Of a stretch of 64,000 bases of DNA, positions 1 to 12,600 are shown piece by piece. The translations under genes and the position numbers were made by a program. Each line of letters begins with the position of its first letter. Position 1 is the first letter of the stretch. Source of the stretch: Amphiura filiformis (lineage: Eukaryota; Echinodermata; Ophiuroidea; Amphilepidida; Amphiuridae); assembly GCF_039555335.1 (NCBI RefSeq), contig NC_092628.1:74588713-74652712 (forward strand), read 5' to 3'. The notes beneath the pieces are model-generated. The model saw nothing but the letters and a program-made list of their open reading frames with translations. It was not told the DNA's origin and did no database searches.

Positions 1-508
1 GCAAACAAAATTTTTCAGTCAGTAAAAATATGAGCACACTCGTGCACAATCAGAATACAGAATCACTAAAACAAGAAATGGCTCATTTCATTGTTAAAGG
101 CTATTCATTGACCCGGTGTTATCAGTGGGATATATACACATACCGGTTTTTTAGAGAGATATACATGTTAAGTCCTCGAGCAAGCGTCCAAAAAAAAGGG
201 CTTCATTGTGACAATGTGCGCGCAAAAGCACGCAAAAATTTAGCATTTTACACTATTTTGGCCCAGAGGTGCATTTTGGTGGGACACAGGCTCCTTTCCA
301 CTTTTCTTTTCCTTTTTCGGCACTCTGACCCCCTAACACCCCCCTACCACCACCGCACCACCCTACCACCACCACCACCCCTCTGACGCTAATGCACCCG
401 GATCTTGCGACATACTATATGTGACACGATTTATACTGAGATGATTAGGTTACCCTGGATTTGAAGTTTTGTTTGCTAACTTTTTTTGTTGCTGGTATTT
501 TTTTTCAG
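1..508. other. Non-coding sequence upstream of first TRPM exon (intron)
   Basis: No exon is recognised. It contains a CCA/CCCTA-rich low-complexity tract at about 328-380 that creates a proline-rich reading frame without other support. Confidence 0.6.
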
Positions 509-671
509 ACGATTCGGTACCTGTGGTTTGCATATGCATTGAAGGAGGAACAGGAGTCATGTATCATGCATGCAAAGCAGTCAGTAATGACATACCAATC
601 GTTGTCGTCAACCCTTCTGGAAGAGCTGCTGGAGTTTTATCAATGGCCTACAAAAGCGACGGTTTGAACAG
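509..671 (+). CDS. TRPM exon 1 of window (SLOG/MHR1 end)
   Basis: Encodes VPVVCICIEGG, then IPIVVVNPSGRAAGVL, the nucleotide-fold-like signature of the TRPM N-terminal SLOG domain. A pyrimidine-rich acceptor ending TTTTTTCAG precedes it; the donor is AG|GTATAA. It starts two bases into a codon, so at least one upstream coding exon lies outside the window. Confidence 0.9.
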
Positions 672-3600
672 GTATAATATATCTAAAGTATTTGTATATA
701 TGTATAATATTAAGGGGGTACTACACCCATTGATTTATTTTGCTTTTTTTTTTTGCATTTTGTGAAGAAATTACAAAAAAAAAATAGAAGCCAAAAGGAG
801 GTACATCACTGATGATTTAAATTCACTTCATTTTGGAAAGCTTACTATCAACGGATTTCGTTAAAATTTTGGATATGTGTTGCTAACACATTAGGGAAAT
901 AATGTTGATATGTAAAATGGGAATAAGTGGTCCCTGATTTCTTTTATGACTTCATGAACTTGGTGCTCCACAACTATCAAAAACGAACCGGTTAAAATGC
1001 TTCTATTTTCAATGTCGAGCTATATTTTGTATTTTGAACTTGCAACACTATGTCACTGAAACTTAATTAAGCCATAGGTAACAGGTTACCACAACCACAC
1101 TACAGCAATGTTGAAAAAGATTGTATTTTTGTCACCTATACCACCATATTAGGTAGTTTTCCGTCAGCTTCATTTTTGTGATTTTGGTAACTATTTTATA
1201 TTTATTTGCCCAATCCAACTCAACTAGGCAATCTAAATTGTACTCACCATTTACATCCCAAGGTATTTGAGTATATCCACCTCACACATTTCCATTATAT
1301 ATCCAGTAACAGACAAAATATCAAAATTGATGCCTCATTATGACATGTATGATATCACAGACTATCACATGTATTCAAAATTGATGCCTGAATTTGGCCT
1401 GAACCAATTGACCTATAACCTGACCTTTGATGACCTTATAGCCTTTTTTAATCTCTTCTCCTAACAACATATTATAGAAGATACATACATGGTGTAGTAT
1501 TAAATTGTCTATGTGGAAGAGATTATTTAGGCCTATTTAATTTATTCAGTGTTATAATCAGTGAGTATATTTCTATAGATAGTATAACAAAGGATTTAAT
1601 GTATTCTATTCATGTATTCTACTTGGACATGTTCAATAGAATAAATTATGGTTTGTTATGAAACACACATCTCAGTTACCAGGATACAGTAAACAAAAAA
1701 ATATATAGGGCTAAAATGATTTTCTAAAATGGTTTAAAACCACTTTGTATGTAGAGATATTTTATAAGTTCAGGACATATGAGATGATGAACATATTTAT
1801 ATACTTTATAAATTTGCAACAAAAAAAAGAAGATGGGTACTGATGAAAATCAGGGTATTGAATCGCCTTAAGGTATATGGTCAATTCCAGCGAAAGCGGG
1901 ACAAAATTCTCTCTATGTTAACTTTCCACTTTAAAATGTCATTAATAAAGGGAATCACGTTATTGATGGAGCATATCATGTCACGTCCAATGTGCTCTCT
2001 TTGTGCATATAGGCCTTTACTAGCAAGTCATACCAGGGGACAAGTTATGATGGCTTAAATGAATTGGCGTAACCGACGAATTCAAAGATAAAGCACCATA
2101 TATGTCATTGAATGTCCTTCAATCAAAATGAAATTATCACCGTTAGAAAGATGTTTGCATGATCTCTCATCATATGTAAAACGATTGAATTCCACCAAAG
2201 TTTGTGGACTCTAGAGGCCATTAAGTCAATTTGGCTAATAATTTTGTTACCCGCGTATCAAAAATAAAATGATCGTTCTGAAAAATGTTAAGTAAATATG
2301 CCATAAATGACTATATCATGAAACGAAGTTTCGTTCTATAATTCTGAGGTCCAAGTGATTTTTTTATGCAAATATGTTTTACCCATAAAATTCCATAAAA
2401 TCAAATTTGACGTTACCCACGTATCAACTGTTACCCACGAGTCCAGCAAATATAATTGCCATAACTTAAATTAACATTTAATGACTTTGGACACTGAATT
2501 TAGTTTGACAAGCGCTTAAAATTGTAAATCGTAAAAATACGTTCACCGTTTTAAAAAGAATCTACGACGGTTTAAACTTTTGTTACCCACGAATCCCGAA
2601 TAGATGCTAACCTTGAAAACAAGGAGATTGTTTATTTTAAGTTTAAATCAGCACATATTCAAGCCATGGGTATGCTATATTTTTTTCAGTACTTACAGTT
2701 TATGCACCTAAGAAACGCAAACCCCAAACGGCACTATAGTACTTATAGCTTTACCCACGAATTCGGCGTTACCCACGAATCCAAGGATTTACTCGTAAAG
2801 TATATGTTTCTTATGCATCTTAACATTTTGAAAACATGCGAAATAGGTTCCAAAACAGTCCTGTTTAATAGCGTCCTCTTGAAGGTATACTGAAGCTGTA
2901 TCATGAAGTTTTGATTGATTATCCTAAATTACCATTTTTGGGTAAATGCAATTGGTTAGAGAAACGGGAATCATTGAAACACAATGGAGGAATAACCGCA
3001 TGATGGTTTCCAACCTTCTGTAATATTTTCTATTTTGCCGCTTACCAATACATACCTTCAAATATGTTACCCACGAACATTTTGGTTACCCACGAATCCC
3101 TACTTAAATTATAGTTAACAATGTATTGATAGTGTTTTAGTTCATAGGAACTGTCAAACACGAGTTAATAGAATATTGCTGCATGAAAATATGGAATGAT
3201 TTCACTAAAATAATAATATAAAACTGTTTGCTCTGTCTATTTGAATTTGGCAACTTCATTATTTATTATTTTTATACCCAAAATGCCATAATGATCCATT
3301 CTAAATATTCCATGTAGTCTGTATTTTGATTAAAATTCATTTTAGTGCAATTGCAGCCTGAATTATTCACATACGGAAAAGTATTTTTTATTTTTAGTTT
3401 AAAAAATTATTAGGAATTGCTATTTTCCAGACGCTGTTACCCACGAATCCATCCGAGATCCTCATCCTGCGACGAGATACAAAATCTAACTTTATATTTA
3501 AATGAAGCATTTATTCTAATCTTTCAAAATAATACAGTAATGTTAAATGACAGCCACTTTGGAAAGAGTTCGAAGAATTGACACAATCTTAACTGTACAC

Positions 3601-6600
3601 CTGGTTCTTTCTTAAAATTTGTAATAACTAAAATATTTCTTTGTAGATATGTGTAATAAAATTCTATTTTACGTTCAAAGTCTTCACCGATTTCTAGTGT
3701 ATATGAGTCACACATAAAATATTGAAAGATATTAAAGAAAGTGAAATTTTATGGCGTACAACAGGTGAAAAAGGCTTGAATTCGTGGGTAACATGCATAT
3801 GCGCATTTAACACTTTATTTGGTCTAGCAAGAAAAGTTATTTTTCAATCCGATGGCACTTCCACCTGATGATTCACTAGATATGATCGTCTCATTTGATA
3901 AGTCTAGAATTGAAAAGGAAAACATTTTCAAATGGCCCCCAGAGAGAATTTTGTACCGCTTTGGCTGGAATTGACCATATATAAATTCAAAGAACATACC
4001 TTCCAGAATAGGTAGTCGTTACTCTGAGTTTCATGCCTAATAGGCAATCGTCAGACGACACAATGAAATGCTTTAGGTGGACTACCATCTCTTAGGAATG
4101 TGAAAGAATATACATTCCATGGTGTCAACACAGCCAAAGTCTATCCCAGAGTCAGTCTGTCTATCGGAGATAGTCAGGAAGTGCTCAACTGCAAAAACAG
4201 GAGCGTAATAACAACATTTTACTCATACTTTTTATATAATGATTGATTAATTGGTAAATACAGGGAACTGGAAGTGGCACCAAAGCACATCTTAAGCTGA
4301 ACATATTTTACCCCCCTTATTTTGTAAGCCCGAAGACTTTACATATATAGTCTTTCTAAAAAGACCACTATAAGTATATATTCTACCGATATTACCGGTT
4401 ACCGGGTCAAAATGATGCAACCGGGAATTTTGTTTCGTCTTTGCCCCCGAATGGTCGGTCTGTATTTTGACAGAAAAATGCTCCACCATTCTTCCGTTCG
4501 TTTCGTTATCGTGTTCCATCGACTTATTCTTACCATCAAATTAAAATTGACATTATGGCGCTTATTCTATTAATTATTTTATTATAATAAAAGTGTATTT
4601 CTATAAAATTGAAATAGAAACACTGGAGGGCCATCGTTAAATTTGTCACACACCGGGACGTATAAAATACCTTGATGAAAATCAGTTTTCCATTTCCTTT
4701 TCAGGGACACAGAAGAGCTTCGGAAACGAATGAACAACATTATCAAGCTTCAGGTTGACAAAAATGAAAAGGTGAAAAGGTTGATGAAAAGAATGGAGGA
4801 TTCTATAATGAAAAAGCGACATTTGGTGAACGTATATGAGCCCAATTCAGAGATGGATCAATTGATTCTTCAAGCCCTCATGACTGGTAAGAGTTTTGAC
4901 ATGGGTTTGATTAAATTAGTGCTGTGTTCTCTTCAATATTTTATTTGTCAAGAACGACTGGTTTCAATTCATTATACAGATTGAGTTCAAGACGCACGCT
5001 TCTTTCTCAAGACGCTAGCTAATGACTATCATATCCGTTGAACATATATATTCAAGTGCAAGGAATCTGGATTCTTTAGACTAAATCAATTACGGGAGAT
5101 ATTCATCATTTTCTACCCCGGTATCCAAAGATTTATCGTCTGAATATCAAATCGTGCATAGCACATTCACGTGTATCGATCCCAGATATTTATTTTAGTA
5201 ATTCTGCTGTACTAGGTAATTATTAGCCAGGCGATGTCGGTGTGTGGTATAGGCCTGTGGGCAATGCTCATTAGTCATGTGCATTGCCAGTTTTTACTTG
5301 CACCTTGTATATATTTGCACCGTGATCAAAATTTCTGTCGCCTTGAGACGACGCATGTGTACACCGTAGTGCGAGTTATCTTCGTTTATATGAAGCCTGC
5401 ACTTCAAAGGGAGAAAGGAAAGGTGTACCAATACTTCACTTCAGGACTTCAATGCGCAAGATAGAAATTGATTCAATGAGAACGACTGCATACTTACAGG
5501 CATAAGACACCAAGTTTATTGGAAACATTGCAGGAATGAACAGTTATAAATGTTATAATGAGTTTACAATAATGATTTTCTTCTTAAGAAAAATGTTGTT
5601 GGCCAAATTTAGCTTTGAAATGAAATTTAGACACAGAAAAAAAAATAAAACACCATTAAAATTATAAACTAAAAACTAAAAAAAAAAGGTTTTTAAAGGG
5701 CCTGCCCTGATGTTGGCCAATTTTGGGTCAATCGGTGGAGGGCAAGCAAACAATTATTTTTTTTGCCTACATCACTTTCTAAACCCAAATGATCGATTGA
5801 TCGATTTACCTACAGCTTATCAGGAGGACTCTGTATTTAGCCGTCAGTTGGATCTTGCGCAAAAATGGAATCGTTGTGACATCGTTACGAATGAGGTCTT
5901 CGTGTCCATGGTAGAAAATTTAGACTGGCATGTAAGTTTTCTCCTTTTACTCAAGTGCAAGTTTAATACACGAATGTAAGTTAGTTGGCTATGTAACTTA
6001 GTTTTGTCGTTTTACTCAATGGGGTACCAACATTATCATGGGCGACGCGTCACGACAGTGACACGTTGAACTTTAAACAATAGCCATTTTCATCTTTTTC
6101 TGATTACTTGTCTGATGGTTAATGAAAGGAATGAAAAGCAGTATTTAAAAGTAACGGAATTGATAAATAAGAAGGTCCTATGAATTTTACCGCTTTAGAT
6201 GCCTTACATGAATTGAGTCAAAAATCATTGAATAATAATAATTAGATCGTTATTTTTGAAATTAAAAAATCTAATACTGGTACTAAATCTTTGCAACTCG
6301 GTTTGCTATGTTGCGTCCGAAACCATCAGATTTCATCAGACACGTGACTGATGATGGTGTGACGTCAAAGGGCGAGGAATGTAATGCCTTGTCCCATGCG
6401 TGCACAAATCCTCATGCGTGTGACAATTGGCAGCGAATTCCCCTTTCTTGTTAAGAGCGGGCTCTTCCACTCTCTGCCTTATGTTTTACTTAACTCCTCT
6501 CTCGGACCACTTCTCCTCCTTGTCAAGTATGGCTGCTTCTTCTGGATTGAAGAATACTAAGTGTCCTTATTGCAGTGGTTATACACAGCGAAGTTTGATT

Positions 6601-9600
6601 GACTCACCTTTGTTGACGATAATGATGTGTCGTTAGCAAAACGAAGCAATTTTTTTGGGGGGGGGGTCCAGGGTGATACTCAGTCTTGTTGTTCAAATGT
6701 CTCTATATAAAGAAAGACAACAATTGGAGAAACTGCCGCTGTGGGGAGTTTGTTCAGACCAGCTGCTTGGTGGAGCCTCGACCCTCCCTCGGGTCCATGG
6801 AGAAGGCCTGGTAATGTAGATTATATAACATTAAATAAACCCGATACATGGACCCTCCCAATCTGTAGGCAATTTGCCTTCCAGTTACCAGCATTTTGTG
6901 GGAATTCACTTTTACCGATCCTGGGTCAGACGAGTTATCTATATATCACGTCCGTGGTCTCACTGTCTTGCCGTTTATGTATTAAACGGTAGTAGCCTGA
7001 ACACAAATCAGTGTAGATCTCAGCAAGCAAGGCGATATTTGAAATCGGTTTTCATTGATAGTCTATTGATCATAACCAACGCGCGCGCAAAATGACAATG
7101 GAACTGGGTCATGCATGTTATGTGCCTACCATATTTGAATTAACAATGGGGCGGGGCTATCATAATTGACGCACCAGTCACGTTACATTATAAGTATACT
7201 ATCAAAATGTAACAGTCTCGGATTAGGAGAGCTATTATAAAAAAATTAAGCAAGTTGGTCTGTAAATTAATTGAGTTTTCGTCGACACACAGTGCTCCAG
7301 GAACACTATAACTTTGTTACTGGTAGTCAGGGCTTAGTGGTATGTTGGTATTATTATTAAAGTGAACATAGAAGGAGAAGGTGGTTTTAGCTCTAATTAT
7401 TTACCCAGAGATGGAACTGAGACTGTGGGACAGTCTAGGTGGGGCCCCGTTACCAACACACTCCACTCTCCTTCAAACCTCTGTTCCACAAGCCTCGACA
7501 CACCTGATGAGGCTTGTAGATCAACGTCTATACGTTGTGCCTGTGCGTAACGCACTATAAAATCACTGCGCTTTCTTTTAGTTTGCGTACCCATTTTTTT
7601 TCTTAAGGGAGTGTTCAGAAATACTTTGGTGGGGGGCTGGTAAAAAGGGAGGGGGGCCAAAAAAGTTTTGGACCTTAAAAGAGGGGGGACCAAAAAGTTT
7701 TAGGTGGTAGGAAAGGGGGTCAAAAAAGTTTTCCCCTTTAAAAACCAACAAAATTTGCGCGCTTCGCGCGCATTGAGACCATCTATATCACTTTTAACAT
7801 GGGCAAGTTCTGGTGTTCAGTGCTTTTGTTTGAAAAAATTATGGCACTTAGTGTACACATATCTATTAATTAATATAACATTAAAGATGATCAGCAACAT
7901 GCAACATCTGGGTTGTCTAAGAAATACTGGCACTTTTTATCATAGTATTTTATATCTCTACAAAATAGGCTACAAACATGATTATGTACCAATCTGATCA
8001 AAATACAACTAAGTCAAGAAAATATTGCAAATAAATAGTTTTCTATTTCTCATTGCAAAATTAATTGTACACATAGGCCCATGGGTAGATTTTCCATAAG
8101 ACAGAGTGGGTACAGGCCCAGGTGCTACGGTCTTTGGGGGCCAAAACTGATACCTGTGTACATTTGCGTGACCAAATTAATCTCATATTTGACCATTTTA
8201 ACTTTTTGCATAAATTAGTTCCAATTTTAACAATATTTGACCATTCAAGCTTCAATATGGCCAAATTTTTTGCGCGGTTCGCGCGCATTTGTACTATCAT
8301 AATAGCCACGCACGGATTCAAATTATATGCTGATGTGCCTATGAACTTCCAAATAAATCCTCTATTTCATTTATCCCTGTAAAATCAGATAAATACCCTG
8401 ATTTGGGAGAAATCTAAATTAAGTATAAAATGAAAATTTCATTGTGCTTGTATTTCATGTGCAATTTTCCCACCGGGAATGTTTCAAACATTTGCCTCCC
8501 TCAATGACATGTGACCCAGATACCACACCACTAGAAACAACATTATTAAGTATAATGTTTGTTATACAATAATGGGGGGGGGGGTCAAAAAAGTTTTGTC
8601 TGTCAAAAGAGGGGGGTCAAAAAAGTTTAGCGGTCCATCGCAGGGGGGTCAAAAAAGTTTTCGAGCGAAAAATTTGAGTTAGACCAGCCCCCCCTACCAA
8701 AGTATTAATGAACACTCCCTAATGTCAGAATTTTTAGCCCCCACACATGGTATCACCCAGATGGTTGCCGTCCGGGTGTCCAGGCGGAAGCAAAACCATT
8801 AATTCACTGCGGAACATAAATGCAATAACCGATCAACAAACTTGATATTGTGATAGGATATGGTGGGCCGATGTTGTGTATACTTTTATGTCATGTTAGT
8901 TGCATATTTATGAATATTAATGAGCTTATTTGCATATTGCATATTATTTGTATTTAAAAACCTTTGTTATTTACCCACCTTTGTGTGGGGCCACCTTAAC
9001 TGCGAAATGCGTAATTTTAGTTATAGCTTGATCTCCAGATTTTTTATCAAGGTCCGCTTGCGATGCAGTTTTATATTTCGCGTTTTTTGTTAATATGGCG
9101 TCGCTGTTGACTCAGCTGCGTATTCGTATTAGAAACGATTTAATATTTGTAACATTTTCCGCTTTAACACGTGGACTAATCGTCTTGTAATAGCTTCCGA
9201 CCTTCCGTTCTGTATTTCTCGGTATATTGTCCATTTGGTGTCCCTCCGGGGTGTCCCTGCAAACTCGATTTCAATTTGACACACCTTGGTGTTATTCTCT
9301 CGATGTCCTGTCGTGCTTTCTAACGAGGACCGGGGGTTCTTCTTGGTTGAAGGTGTACGGGGATGTGCCACGGTTTTGGGGTACCTTTCCACCAATTTTC
9401 GTATATCGATTGGTGGAGAACGATGCGCCCAATTAGACGCATTTGAGCAAAATTTTCGTATGCTTATGGGTTGCAAAAACAGCATAAAGTAAGTATAGCG
9501 AAAGTCAGCTTCCGGAAGTACCCCCGCCACCTTGGTCTGGGGCGGAAATTTTATGAATCAATTTAGAAGAGCAGCAACGACACCAATTGCACTATATTTC

Positions 9601-12600
9601 AGATGTTAAATCTACATCATATGCAAAATGTTGGAAAAAAAGAATAGGACGTTTTTATTTAGGGCCGTTATGGAGAGAGTGCCCGTTGAGGGAGGCACTA
9701 GAACCTCAATTTTAGTAACAAAATGCAATTTTTAAAAATGTCCCATGCTATTTTTCTGAAATTTTCTTACAGCATGTAGTATAAACATGTAGATATATAA
9801 TCAACTAGTTGCCCTACCTGCTCTTCTCCTAAAAAATAGAAAGTCCTATACCTCAATGATAATGAAACCTAGGTGAAGACTGCATGGCACATCCTCGTAC
9901 AAGTATTTTCAAAGACCTCCACCCTCCGGACCAGGAGGCAATGTAGCAAACGGAGTTACAAAAGTTTAGTACCAGTATTAGATTTTTTTTAATGAATAAT
10001 AACTTAAAGCCTTAATGTACGATCTTTTTAAATTCTTAGATTTTTCTTTTTTTCTTCCAAAATGATAAAATGCAATCATTATGAAAGTTCCCAATACATT
10101 TGGACGCGAAAAACATTGGAAATTTGCAAAGAAACATCATAAACTTCACCTCTATCACTCGAAATATCTCGCACTTTTTGATAGGACGGCGAGTACGGCC
10201 TCAGAGTTAGTCTCCTACGCAGCCAGTTTGGTTACGCTCCCTCCACGTGTGGAGGGAGCGTAACCAAACTTGCATCGTAGGAGACTACGATTTAAGATCG
10301 TTCCGACATATTATCATAATCTGAAAAATTATGATAATATGTCGGACCAACAGAAAATCATCCCGTTTTACTACAAATAGGGCGAATTTGACAGTTTGCT
10401 CATAGATTTAAGTTGGAACATGTGTAAGTATTACAAATATGCCAAAACAAAATCGGTTTTGAAAAAAATAAAGGTATATTCTGAAAAAAGATCGTACATT
10501 AAGGGCACTTTCTCTTTTTGGTTGAAATTTTTGGCGGGAAATAATCCCGCCAACATATTAAAGTAATATATTTCCACAACTAAATATCATATTCATGAAA
10601 TTAATGATGCATCTGGTAGCTTAGATCATAACGTTCATATACTTAGTTGCAGTTATCCCAGATAATTCTTGATTTAGTTTTACACAGTCTTGAATTGTGG
10701 AGGTTTTTGATCAAAAAAGGTGCACTCGGTGTATTTTGAAACTTGAGGCATAACGCTTCTCAAATTAGCCCCAAATCATAATTTATTATATACGCGTGTA
10801 GCAAACCCCGCTGGGAATAATTGGACGTTGTTTGCGGAGCCTAAATTTGATTCGATTTTATTTCACAATATTTCTAGGGTGAGAATTTTGACCTGACATT
10901 TTTTTCGGATTTCACATTCGGATTTTATAAATAAATAAATTTTGAATAAATAATGAGTACGCTTACCTTTCTGCAACACTTCCTTCCTATCATTTTTGAA
11001 CAAAATATGATTCAAAATTACGTGCACTACACTTATATATATACTGGCACAGAGAGGCAATGAAGAGAGCTATTTACGGTGGGGTATCTATTGCAAGCTA
11101 TAAGGGTATAGTAAACTGCTCAAATAAAGAAAGTCCGCAGTCATGTAACCGGTTCTACATCAAAACCTGATTTTGTTATGACAATTTGATTGATAAAGTC
11201 GTGTGCAGAATCTTGTTAGCTCCAATTTGATACCAAATTTGGTACCCAAAACTCTTAATTCACAGAGATTGATACCTGTATATGAAATTTGGTGCATTTT
11301 CAAAAGTTGCAAATGAAAAACGGAGCACGCGGATCTGTAGGCGAATGGCAGAGTACGACCATTAACATAGCCCGAAACAACCGCTTGGTCATATCGATCG
11401 CATCGTGCCCTAGTATTCATCAGTAAAGCACTGTAACAATCCATGCGTTTTAAATTAACAATTGAATAAAGCGCGCACTTCGGATAGTCGACATGGGTTC
11501 ATCGTGGGCAAACAAGCTTGACCACATTGCCACGCTAAGCAATTTCGACCGCGTGTATCGTTTTGATTTGCAACTTTTGAAAATGCATTAAATGCCATAA
11601 ACTGGTATCAATCCTTGTTACTGTTGAGTGTTTGGTAGTAAATTTGGTATCAAATTAGAGCTAACAAGATCCTGCACACGGCCGTATCAATCAAATTGCC
11701 ATAACAAGGTCAGGTTTTGAAGTAGGACGAGTTACATGACTGCGGACTTTCTTTATTTGAGCAGTTTATATCTTCCCGCAAGTGACCCGATGTGTCAAGC
11801 AGATGCATACATAAGGGCGGTATATTCAAATGGTATTGTCTGGATCATTGAGTATTGATCGCGCAAGTATACACGTATCTGCGTGGTCGCTACCAAGGGT
11901 TTGACCTCACCTCACAATAACGTCGTGAATGACCCAGCGTTTTCATTTTATTATTACAAAATGAATCGTCGTTTATCACAAGTCTTAAGAGTCATATCAG
12001 TTCAATTCATCCAAATTTATTTGTATTAAATGAAAAACAAACAGACAAGTAGGGTCATATGTCTATTTATGATTGTATTCCTACAAAAAATCTTATTTTC
12101 AACACACTAGAAACGTGTTGATATGTATAACTGTGAAAATCGCCGAATGTTAACCACAGCCATCGTGGCACAGTAGGCATCTTTAGCATTCATAATGCCT
12201 TGGCAGTGGTTCGAACCCCGGTGTGAATTTTAGTATTTTTTATTCTTTTTACCAATGCGCTGTGCCGTTTTTCAAACACGCCCCTGAATGAAATTGATGG
12301 GCAAGTACCCTTAAGGCTTTAATACAGGGTCAATGGTCATTATTTCATGTAGAGATGACTTTGATATTATTTCATAACAGGCTTACAATGCTGAAACGGA
12401 CAATTTCAAGGAAAGATTGCGTACTGCACTGGTTAATAACCAACCAGAATTTGTCAAGCTATTCATGGAAAATGGAGTCGTAGATCTGGAAGCTTATCTG
12501 ACACGAAAGGAGCTCGAATACTTGTACCAGCAGGTATCCAAATGTTGTTTCATATTTGCATTTAGCTTCACCCTCAACGTGAACGTTTTACATTAAGGTA

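Noticed and set aside
30-386. 118-codon frame before the first TRPM exon
   Set aside because: Composition is intron-like and the proline run comes from a CCA-rich tract; no TRPM or other homology.
9129-9530. 133-codon reverse-strand gene
   Set aside because: Overlaps a dispersed repeat, lies within the TRPM intron, no recognisable domain.
12155-12232. Functional tRNA gene (also 39043-39108 and 22562-22640)
   Set aside because: A and B boxes are good but no acceptor-stem pairing is found; fits SINE heads or pseudogenes.
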